Assembly (NCBI GenBank): GCA_946409145.1
Contig: CAMJVA010000076.1
Span: 1 to 7,612, forward strand
Reading direction: 5' to 3'
Source of the DNA: an uncultured Enterococcus sp.
Lineage (GTDB): Bacteria; Bacillota; Bacilli; Lactobacillales; Enterococcaceae
DNA: 7,612 bases
Part shown: positions 1-4,593 of the stretch, piece after piece
Numbering within the stretch: the first letter of the stretch is position 1
How the letters are laid out: every line of letters begins with the position of its first letter
Notes under the pieces: generated by a model
Databases searched by the model: none
What the model was told of the DNA's origin: nothing
What the model saw: only the letters and a program-made list of their open reading frames with translations
Made by a program: the position numbers and the translations under genes

Positions 1-136
1 TACGTTTAACACTTGGTTTTTCGTAGAATTCACGTTTACGAGATTCTTGTAAAGTTCCCGCTTTGGAAACGGACCGTTTGAAGCGACGAAGAGCATCGTC
101 AAGAGATTCATTTTTACGAACCACTGTTTTTGACAT
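1..136 (-). CDS. rpsU: 30S ribosomal protein S21, 3' part outside window
   Basis: S21 is a small basic protein of the 30S subunit platform, near the 3' end of 16S rRNA, and takes part in translation initiation. The visible product begins MSKTVVRKNESLDDALRRFK and continues through a lysine/arginine-rich helical stretch with KREFYEKP near residues 34-41, the typical bacterial S21 pattern. Forty-five residues are visible. Firmicute S21 is usually about 57-58 residues, so roughly a dozen C-terminal residues and the stop lie beyond the left edge. The ATG at 134-136 is preceded at good spacing by a purine-rich GGAGGGAGGG ribosome binding site, which fixes the start. The gene has its own consensus-like promoter and is divergent from the PDRP gene. 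What follows it in the operon cannot be seen. The identification is secure from sequence pattern alone. Confidence 0.96.
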   Translation of the reverse strand, partial: MSKTVVRKNESLDDALRRFKRSVSKAGTLQESRKREFYEKPSVKR

Positions 137-143
137 TAAAATT

Positions 144-153
144 CCCTCCCTCC
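144..153 (-). promoter_or_regulatory. rpsU ribosome binding site, tandem GGAGG
   Basis: On the minus strand this reads GGAGGGAGGG, two overlapping Shine-Dalgarno cores ending 7 bases before the rpsU ATG. It is unusually purine-rich and strong, as expected for a highly translated ribosomal protein. Either register of GGAGG gives workable spacing. Confidence 0.85.
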
Positions 154-163
154 GAGCTTAAAA

Positions 164-193
164 AGTAACCGTTACTGATAGGTATTTGCCTAT
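164..193 (-). promoter_or_regulatory. rpsU 5' leader with two inverted repeats
   Basis: The predicted rpsU leader is about 69 nt, from roughly 205 to 137. It contains two small inverted repeats in series. The first, at 178-193, reads ATAGG, six bases, CCTAT on the minus strand. The second, at 164-176, is the 13-base palindrome AGTAACGGTTACT with a single central base, followed directly by five T residues and then the ribosome binding site. A hairpin in the second repeat would need a loop of at least three bases, leaving about five pairs. The structures may be incidental, or may serve as a weak attenuator or as a protein-binding or mRNA-stability element. I do not recognise it as a named leader family. 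Confidence 0.4.
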
Positions 194-211
194 TGAAACT
201 GTCCTTTTGTT

Positions 212-240
212 ATTATACAAAAGGAAGTTATAAAGGTCAA
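212..240 (-). promoter_or_regulatory. rpsU sigma-A promoter
   Basis: On the minus strand, TTGACC (235-240) and a perfect TATAAT (212-217) are separated by exactly 17 bases. This is a near-consensus housekeeping promoter, with transcription expected to begin about position 204-205. The bases upstream of the -35 on the minus strand are A- and T-tract rich (about 246-275), which could act as an UP element. The promoter points only towards rpsU. Confidence 0.88.
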
Positions 241-388
241 ATGCCTTTTTGCAAAAAAAAGCTTAAATTTCCTTGTTTTTTTAACTATTCCCTTAAAATA
301 TTGAAGAAAATTTATTTTAAATTTTTTTGAAAAGTTTCTTTTAGGCAAAATTATTTTCTGACTTTTACCAGTCATTCTTTCTGAAGCA
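241..388. other. AT-rich spacer between divergent promoters
   Basis: The whole gap between rpsU and the PDRP gene is 305 bases (137-441). Its outer parts hold the rpsU leader and promoter and the PDRP promoter. This central part is extremely AT-rich, with repeated A and T tracts and a 12-base palindrome TTTTTGCAAAAA at 246-257. I see no RNA gene or believable coding sequence in it. It may provide UP-element or curved DNA for the flanking promoters. Confidence 0.55.
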
Positions 389-397
389 TGCTATAAT
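389..397 (+). promoter_or_regulatory. Extended -10 promoter of the PDRP gene
   Basis: TGCTATAAT at 389-397 is a perfect TATAAT with the TGn extension. No good -35 hexamer lies 16-18 bases upstream, which is common for extended -10 promoters. The start site would be near 404, giving a leader of about 38 nt that includes the AGAAAGGA ribosome binding site at 428-435, six bases before the ATG. Confidence 0.72.
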
Positions 398-441
398 AAT
401 TAAAAATTACTGGAAAATTTTTCTTCAAGAAAGGACCTATT

Positions 442-1293
442 ATGGATCAACATACTGCTTCTTTAGTTAATATTTTTGTACTCTCTGATTCAGCAGGTGA
501 AACAGCCACTAAAACCGCTCAAGCTTCCATGGCGCAATATCCAAACGTGGAATTTTGTTTATACCGCCGAACATTTATTAATGAAAATACCATCTTACTC
601 AAAGCATTAAAAGAAGCAAAAGATTTAAACGCCATTGTGCTCTACACTATTTCTGACGTTCGGCGTTTAGAAATTTGTCAAACTTTTTGCCAAGAAAGTA
701 ACCTTACTGCCTTTGATTTACTGACACCTATCTTAAATGCCATTGAAGATCGCTCCAATATTGCTCCTAGTCATGAACCAGGGGCGTTACATCATTTAAA
801 TGAAAATTATTTCAAACGGATTAAAGCCATGGAGTTTGCCGTAAAATATGATGATGGAAAAAATCCTAAAGGCTTTTTAGAAGCAGACGTGGTGTTATTA
901 GGTGTCTCTCGCACTTCTAAAACTCCTTTAAGTTTATTTTTAGCTAATAAAAATTTAAAAGTCGCTAATCTTCCTCTTTTACCTAATTCGCAAATTCCAG
1001 CTGAAATTTTTAAAGTCCCAAAAGATAAAATAGTCGGTCTCACTAACGACCCAGAAGTTTTAAATGGCATTCGTAAAGAACGAATGAAATCTTACGGCCT
1101 TGATCCAGACTCTGCTTACTCCAATATTGATAAAATCAAAGAAGAATTGAAATACGCCAATGACCTTTACGAAAAATTAGGTTGTGTCGTGATTAATGTT
1201 GCTAGTTTATCCATTGAAGAAACGGCCGCTTTAATTATTCAAGCCTTAGACTTAGAAGATCGTGCTTATACCACAAATGTGGAATTAAAATAA
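442..1293 (+). CDS. yqfL: Pyruvate,phosphate dikinase regulatory protein (DUF299 kinase/pyrophosphorylase)
   Basis: Members of this family are bifunctional cytoplasmic enzymes. They inactivate pyruvate,phosphate dikinase (or PEP synthase in other lineages) by ADP-dependent phosphorylation of an active-site threonine, and reactivate it by phosphate-dependent dephosphorylation that releases pyrophosphate, so they control PEP-pyruvate interconversion. The 283-residue product has the family's normal length. Visible hallmarks are the N-terminal VLSDSAGETA (residues 13-22), the central EPGALH (112-117) followed by YFKRIKAMEFAVKYDDG, the P-loop-like GVSRTSKTP (154-162), and the C-terminal NDLYEKLGCVVINVASLSIE block. 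The ATG at 442 has AGAAAGGA six bases upstream. The gene is monocistronic, with its own extended -10 promoter and a strong terminator. Whether its target is the dikinase or PEP synthase cannot be read from the window; in Firmicutes it is normally the dikinase. No dikinase gene is visible nearby. Confidence 0.93.
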   Translation: MDQHTASLVNIFVLSDSAGETATKTAQASMAQYPNVEFCLYRRTFINENTILLKALKEAKDLNAIVLYTISDVRRLEICQTFCQESNLTAFDLLTPILNAIEDRSNIAPSHEPGALHHLNENYFKRIKAMEFAVKYDDGKNPKGFLEADVVLLGVSRTSKTPLSLFLANKNLKVANLPLLPNSQIPAEIFKVPKDKIVGLTNDPEVLNGIRKERMKSYGLDPDSAYSNIDKIKEELKYANDLYEKLGCVVINVASLSIEETAALIIQALDLEDRAYTTNVELK

Positions 1294-1297
1294 AAAA

Positions 1298-1331
1298 AAG
1301 CTTTTCTTAGAAAATTTTCTAAGAGAAGCTT
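1298..1331. terminator. Bidirectional intrinsic terminator
   Basis: A 34-base inverted repeat folds into about 15 base pairs with one G-T wobble and an AATT loop. It is flanked by A6 on the left (T-tract for minus-strand transcripts) and T5 on the right (T-tract for plus-strand transcripts). It lies 4 bases after the PDRP stop and 7 bases after the convergent ArsR-family gene's stop, so it should end both transcripts. Confidence 0.93.
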
Positions 1332-1338
1332 TTTTTAT

Positions 1339-1623
1339 TTAGCTGTGCAAAACGTGTTCAAAGGTCTGATGTAAAATATCAATGACGTGATGATCCGCTA
1401 AGGCATAATAAATAATTTTTCCATCTCGTCTTGAAATGACAATTTTACTATCTCGCAAGAGTTTTAATTGATGAGAGACGGCGGATTGTTCCATAGAGAG
1501 ATGTTTGGCAATAGCTGAAACATTTTTTTCGCCACTTTGTAAAAAAATCAAAATTTTCAATCGTGTTTTATCCCCAAGGACTTTATACATTTTGCTCACT
1601 TGGTTAATTACTGCCTCTTCCAT
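1339..1623 (-). CDS. ArsR/SmtB-family metal-sensing repressor, CzrA-like
   Basis: This is a 94-residue winged-helix DNA-binding protein of the ArsR/SmtB family; such proteins are dimeric repressors released from DNA when they bind metal. The pattern is clear: VLGDKTRLKILIFL (residues 15-28), recognition helix region SMEQSAVSHQLKLLRDS (43-59), and wing SRRDGKIIYYAL (64-75). There are no cysteines, so the arsenic or cadmium sites of ArsR and CadC are absent. The C-terminal helix instead carries D77-x-H79 followed by H90-x2-H93, the exact spacing of the zinc/cobalt alpha-5 site of CzrA and SmtB. The start is set at the ATG at 1621-1623, because AAAGGAAG lies 7 bases upstream; an in-frame ATG seven codons earlier has no such site. 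Target genes are unknown, since no transporter is adjacent. It could instead be regulated by, or respond to, another metal. Confidence 0.9.
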   Translation of the reverse strand: MEEAVINQVSKMYKVLGDKTRLKILIFLQSGEKNVSAIAKHLSMEQSAVSHQLKLLRDSKIVISRRDGKIIYYALADHHVIDILHQTFEHVLHS

Positions 1624-1630
1624 GGGTCCA

Positions 1631-1638
1631 CTTCCTTT
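1631..1638 (-). promoter_or_regulatory. Ribosome binding site deciding the ArsR-family start
   Basis: The minus strand reads AAAGGAAG here, followed by TGGACCC and the ATG at 1621-1623. If translation began at the earlier ATG (1642-1644), this purine tract would lie inside the coding region and no comparable site would precede that codon. It therefore supports the 94-residue product. Confidence 0.75.
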
Positions 1639-1644
1639 TATCAT

Positions 1645-1685
1645 AAATAAGAGAGCGAGACATCATCTGTCCCGCTCTCTTATTT
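1645..1685. terminator. Long hairpin between the phosphoglucomutase and ArsR genes, probable terminator
   Basis: A 41-base inverted repeat has 13 perfect outer pairs (AAATAAGAGAGCG on the plus strand), one A/C mismatch, four further pairs and a TCATC loop. It lies directly after the phosphoglucomutase stop. Its T-rich 3' arm on the minus strand (CTCTTATTTAT) is a modest tail. On the plus strand the tail is better, with eight Ts at 1691-1698 after a short gap. The most likely role is ending the phosphoglucomutase transcript and blocking antisense read-through. Because it sits only 21 bases from the ArsR-family start, an operator or leader role is an alternative. Confidence 0.7.
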
Positions 1686-1711
1686 AAAACTTTTTTTTAA
1701 GCTTCTGTCAA
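1682..1711 (-). promoter_or_regulatory. Weak candidate promoter for the ArsR-family gene
   Basis: A perfect TTGACA (1706-1711) lies inside the 3' end of the phosphoglucomutase gene. It is followed 17-18 bases later by TTTAAA or TTAAAT (about 1682-1688), each matching only four of six -10 bases. A start site here would place the 1645-1685 hairpin in the regulator's leader. This could be chance; the alternative is read-through from the phosphoglucomutase gene. Confidence 0.3.
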
Positions 1712-3424
1712 GTTTTTCAATTCTTTTTCTAAAGCGGCTACTTTGTCTGTTGCTTCTTGTTCGCTTTCTCCTTTAACCCCAATGTAAAATTTAATTTTAG
1801 GTTCAGTGCCACTTGGACGAACGGCAATCCAAGAATTATCGGCTAAAAGATATTTTAACACATTGGATTTTGGCATAGGAATTGTTTCTTTTTCTCCATT
1901 TGCAAAAGTTTTTTCTTGGACAGAGAAATCTTCTGTCGCTAATACTTGGACTTTAGAAAATTCTTTAGGCGCTTCTAAACGTAATTTGTTCATTAAGTCT
2001 TGAATTTTTTTCGCCCCAGTAATTCCTGACATGGTTACAGAAATTGTTTTTTCTTTAAAATAGCCAAAACGTTGAAAGAGTTCATTTAAACCATCATAAA
2101 GAGTTTGACCTTTTTTCTTATAATAAGCTGCAACTTCTGCTAGTAAAACTAATGTTTGAATGGCATCTTTATCTCTAACAAAAGGTTTAATTAAAAAACC
2201 ATAGCTTTCTTCAAAACCAAATTCAAAGGTTTGACTGTGATCTTCTTCATATTGTTGAATTTTTTCAGCAATAAATTTAAACCCAGTTAAGACATTTTGC
2301 GTTTTAATACCATAGCTTTTTGCAATGACACTTGGAAATTCTGAAGAAACAATAGATTTTAAAATAATGCCATTTTCAGGTAAAGTTCCGGCTGATTTTT
2401 TAGCTTTTAATAAATAGTCAGTTAATAAAGCGGCAATTTGATTCCCTGTTAGCACTTGATACTCACCATTTGGCATTCTCACACAAGCGCCTAAACGGTC
2501 AGCATCTGGATCAGTGGCAATTAAAAGATCCGCATTTTCTTCTTTCCCTAATTTAATCGCATATTCAAAAGCCCCTGCTTCTTCTGGGTTAGGGGATTTC
2601 ACTGTAGTAAAATCTGGATCGGCTACTGCTTGTTCTGGGACTAAAACAAATTTTTCAAAGCCTGCTTGGCGTAATGCTCGTTCTCCAAGCATTCTGCCTG
2701 TACCATGTAATGGCGTATAAACTAAACGTAAATCTTTTCCCATTTCATCAACTAATTCTTGATTCACTGTCACAGTTTTCACTTGTTTTAAATAAGCAGA
2801 GTCCACTTCTTCTCCTACAATGTGAATTAAACCAGAATGTTTCACTTCATCTTCACGAATGGCTAATACTTCTAAAGGATTTTCTACTTGACGAACATAA
2901 TTAGTTAAGGCGTCAGCATCTTCTGGAGGCATTTGTCCTCCATCTTGGCCGTAAACTTTATAACCATTATATTTTGCTGGATTGTGGCTAGCCGTAATCA
3001 TAATACCGGCGAAAGCTTTAAAATAGCGAACAGCAAAAGAAAGTTCCGGAGTTGGTCGAAGACTTTCAAACACATAACTTGGAATATTATGATATGCCAA
3101 AGTTCTCGCTGCTTCCATGGCAAAATCTGGGGACATGTGGCGAGAATCATAAGCAATGGCCACCCCACGTTTTTTTTCTTCTGGAGTTAGACTATCCATA
3201 AAGCGTCCTAAGCCTTCTGTAGCTTGACGAACAGTGTAAATATTCATGCGATTAATTCCAGGTCCTAAAATTCCTCGCATACCAGCTGTTCCAAATTCTA
3301 AAGGAGCATAAAATGCATCTTCTAATTCTGTCTGGCTTGTTGCTAGAGTGTCTAACTGTTCTTTTAACTGCCCGTCTAACTGTTCAAATTCTGCCCAGTT
3401 GCGGTAAATTTTTTCCCATGACAT
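1697..3424 (-). CDS. pgcA: Alpha-phosphoglucomutase / phosphomannomutase family
   Basis: This enzyme interconverts glucose-1-phosphate and glucose-6-phosphate in the cytoplasm through a phosphoserine intermediate, feeding UDP-glucose synthesis for glycolipids, teichoic acid decoration and capsule. The 575-residue product has the four hallmark sites in order: the phosphoserine loop TASHNP with Ser146; the magnesium site DPDADR (305-310); the sugar-binding loop GFEES (403-407); and the C-terminal phosphate-binding loop RPSGTEPK (536-543). The long form with GTAGMRG near residue 46 matches Bacillus PgcA; in lactic acid bacteria it is often named pgm. The ATG at 3422-3424 is chosen because AAAGAGGTG ends six bases upstream; a GTG three codons earlier lies inside that site. 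It is bounded by its own extended -10 promoter and a downstream hairpin. Mannose-phosphate activity is possible but cannot be judged from sequence. Confidence 0.95.
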   Translation of the reverse strand: MSWEKIYRNWAEFEQLDGQLKEQLDTLATSQTELEDAFYAPLEFGTAGMRGILGPGINRMNIYTVRQATEGLGRFMDSLTPEEKKRGVAIAYDSRHMSPDFAMEAARTLAYHNIPSYVFESLRPTPELSFAVRYFKAFAGIMITASHNPAKYNGYKVYGQDGGQMPPEDADALTNYVRQVENPLEVLAIREDEVKHSGLIHIVGEEVDSAYLKQVKTVTVNQELVDEMGKDLRLVYTPLHGTGRMLGERALRQAGFEKFVLVPEQAVADPDFTTVKSPNPEEAGAFEYAIKLGKEENADLLIATDPDADRLGACVRMPNGEYQVLTGNQIAALLTDYLLKAKKSAGTLPENGIILKSIVSSEFPSVIAKSYGIKTQNVLTGFKFIAEKIQQYEEDHSQTFEFGFEESYGFLIKPFVRDKDAIQTLVLLAEVAAYYKKKGQTLYDGLNELFQRFGYFKEKTISVTMSGITGAKKIQDLMNKLRLEAPKEFSKVQVLATEDFSVQEKTFANGEKETIPMPKSNVLKYLLADNSWIAVRPSGTEPKIKFYIGVKGESEQEATDKVAALEKELKNLTEA

Positions 3425-3430
3425 AGCAAG

Positions 3431-3439
3431 CACCTCTTT
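3431..3439 (-). promoter_or_regulatory. Ribosome binding site deciding the phosphoglucomutase start
   Basis: The minus strand reads AAAGAGGTG, then CTTGCT, then the ATG at 3422-3424. The last three bases of this site (GTG) are in frame and could be called a start three codons earlier, but they form part of the Shine-Dalgarno sequence itself. Confidence 0.8.
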
Positions 3440-3458
3440 ATTTAATTTAACAAGTTTA

Positions 3459-3467
3459 AGTATAGCA
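3459..3467 (-). promoter_or_regulatory. Extended -10 promoter of the phosphoglucomutase gene
   Basis: The minus strand reads TGCTATACT, a five-of-six -10 hexamer with the TGn extension. The expected -35 position holds only a T-rich sequence (TTTTCT). Transcription would start near 3452, leaving a leader of about 28 nt before the ATG. It lies between the trxB terminator and the gene, as a unit-specific promoter should. Confidence 0.65.
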
Positions 3468-3510
3468 TGGTTTCAACTATGAGAAAAGAAATCCTCTAAG
3501 AAAAAAATTG

Positions 3511-3552
3511 TAAAAAAAGAAAGGAGAAAGACGAATTAAAGTCTCTCTCCTT
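3511..3552 (-). terminator. Intrinsic terminator of trxB
   Basis: An inverted repeat (3521-3532 with 3541-3552) gives 12 base pairs with one G-T wobble and an eight-base loop. On the minus strand it is followed by TCTTTTTTTA. It begins 8 bases after the trxB stop. It should separate trxB from the phosphoglucomutase gene. Confidence 0.92.
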
Positions 3553-3560
3553 GAAAAGTA

Positions 3561-4487
3561 TTAAGCAAGATCTTGTATATATTGGTACACTTGTTGCCCG
3601 GCAATACTGCCTTCTCCAACAGCTGTAGTAATTTGGCGTAAGGTTTTTTCTCTCACATCTCCTACTGCGTAAATTCCAGGAATTCTTGTTTGCATTTGAT
3701 CGTTAGTTTCAATCCAACCTGTTTCATTAGTAATTCCTAAATTTAAAAAAGGAGTCGTAATAGGATCTAATCCTACATAAATAAAGACACCGTCTGCTGG
3801 TAATTTCGTTACTGCGTCGGTTTTAACATTTTTAAGTTGAACGGCTCTTACTTGTCGGTCATCTCCAGTAATTTCTTCTAAAACAGAATCCCAAATGAAA
3901 GCAATTTTTTCATTACTAAAGGCCCGATCTTGAATAATTTTTTGCGCCCGTAATTCATTTCTTCGATGAACAATGGTCACTTTTTTGGCAAATTGTGTAA
4001 GGTAAATTCCTTCTTCAACTGCTGAATCTCCTCCGCCAATGACAAAAAGTTCTTTTTCTTTAAAGAAAGCTCCGTCACACACGGCACAATAAGATACCCC
4101 ACGCCCAGCAAATTCATCTTCTCCTGGAACACCTAATTTCCGGTGAATACACCCAGTAGCAATAATGACTGTTTTACCAAAATAATCTTGGTCCTCACAA
4201 TGGACAACTTTTTTATCGCCTAAATCTTCAAGACCTGTGACCATTCCATAAGCATTGACTGCCCCAAAACTTGTGGCCCCTTCAAACATTTTATAAGCGA
4301 GTTCTGGCCCCATAATAGAAGCATATCCTGGATAATTTTCTACTTCGGCGGTGTTATTCATTTGTCCCCCTGGGGCACCTTGTTCTAATAATAAAACGGA
4401 TAAATTAGATCTTGAAGCATATAAAGCACTAGTCATTCCAGCAGGTCCTGCTCCAATGACAATCACATCATAAATGGTTTCTGACAT
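3561..4487 (-). CDS. trxB: Thioredoxin reductase (NADPH)
   Basis: This is a cytoplasmic flavoenzyme that passes electrons from NADPH through FAD and a redox-active disulfide to thioredoxin, keeping cytoplasmic thiols reduced. The 308-residue protein is the normal size of the low-molecular-weight bacterial form. It has the N-terminal FAD motif GAGPAG (12-17), the redox pair C134-A-V-C137 followed by D138, the NADPH motif GGGDSA (151-156), HRRNELR (174-180), which recognises the 2'-phosphate of NADPH, and the second FAD motif GIYAVGD (271-277). The presence of both the CxxC and HRRxxxR distinguishes it from ferredoxin-NADP reductase relatives, which lack the cysteine pair. The ATG at 4485-4487 follows AAAAGGAG by eight bases. 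It is a single-gene unit between two terminator-like hairpins; a possible Spx-type box upstream is described separately. Confidence 0.96.
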   Translation of the reverse strand: MSETIYDVIVIGAGPAGMTSALYASRSNLSVLLLEQGAPGGQMNNTAEVENYPGYASIMGPELAYKMFEGATSFGAVNAYGMVTGLEDLGDKKVVHCEDQDYFGKTVIIATGCIHRKLGVPGEDEFAGRGVSYCAVCDGAFFKEKELFVIGGGDSAVEEGIYLTQFAKKVTIVHRRNELRAQKIIQDRAFSNEKIAFIWDSVLEEITGDDRQVRAVQLKNVKTDAVTKLPADGVFIYVGLDPITTPFLNLGITNETGWIETNDQMQTRIPGIYAVGDVREKTLRQITTAVGEGSIAGQQVYQYIQDLA

Positions 4488-4518
4488 TTCCTTGACTCCT
4501 TTTATTTTAACTGTCTTA

Positions 4519-4558
4519 ACCCTACACTAAAAGTAGTTTTTTTAGCAATACTTCTGCT
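4519..4558 (-). promoter_or_regulatory. Candidate trxB promoter with upstream AGCA box
   Basis: On the minus strand, AGCA (4555-4558) is followed six bases later by TTGCTA (4543-4548) as a -35, then after 18 bases by TAGGGT (4519-4524) as a poor -10. With the start site at about 4512 the AGCA falls at -46 to -43, where the Spx-responsive AGCA element sits at Bacillus subtilis trxA and trxB. The core hexamers are weak, as expected if an activator is needed, but they could equally be coincidence. Confidence 0.3.
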
Positions 4559-4560
4559 TG

Positions 4561-4593
4561 AAAAAAATGAAACATTCCGCTTAATCTTCGGAA
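4561..4593 (-). terminator. Probable terminator of the ABC exporter operon, overlapping its stop codon
   Basis: On the minus strand, TTCCG (4589-4593) pairs with CGGAA (4575-4579) around a nine-base loop. This is followed by TGTTTCA and seven Ts (4561-4567). The stem is short and the T-run begins eight bases after it, so this is a moderate-strength call. The exporter's stop codon (4581-4583) lies in the loop. Confidence 0.5.

Noticed and set aside
164..177. CcpA cre site in the rpsU leader
   Set aside because: The palindrome has a CG near its centre but is odd-length and mismatches the cre consensus at both ends; catabolite control of rpsU would also be unexpected.
246..257. TTTTTGCAAAAA palindrome as a terminator or operator
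   Set aside because: It is a chance product of adjacent T and A tracts in very AT-rich spacer DNA, with no gene ending there and no known matching operator.
190..375. A 61-codon open frame on the minus strand upstream of rpsU
   Set aside because: It runs straight through the strong rpsU promoter, is dominated by Lys, Phe and Ile as expected for translated AT-rich spacer DNA, and has only a weak ribosome binding site.
807..1070. An 87-codon frame antisense to the PDRP gene
   Set aside because: It lies wholly inside a well-recognised gene on the other strand and shows no family pattern. The same applies to the short plus-strand frames inside the phosphoglucomutase and ABC genes.
1624..1644. 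Seven-residue N-terminal extension of the ArsR-family protein from an earlier ATG
   Set aside because: The extension would translate the AAAGGAAG ribosome binding site, and no other site precedes the earlier ATG.
3425..3433. GTG start three codons upstream for the phosphoglucomutase gene
   Set aside because: This GTG is the end of the AGAGGTG Shine-Dalgarno sequence; the ATG at 3422-3424 has correct spacing.
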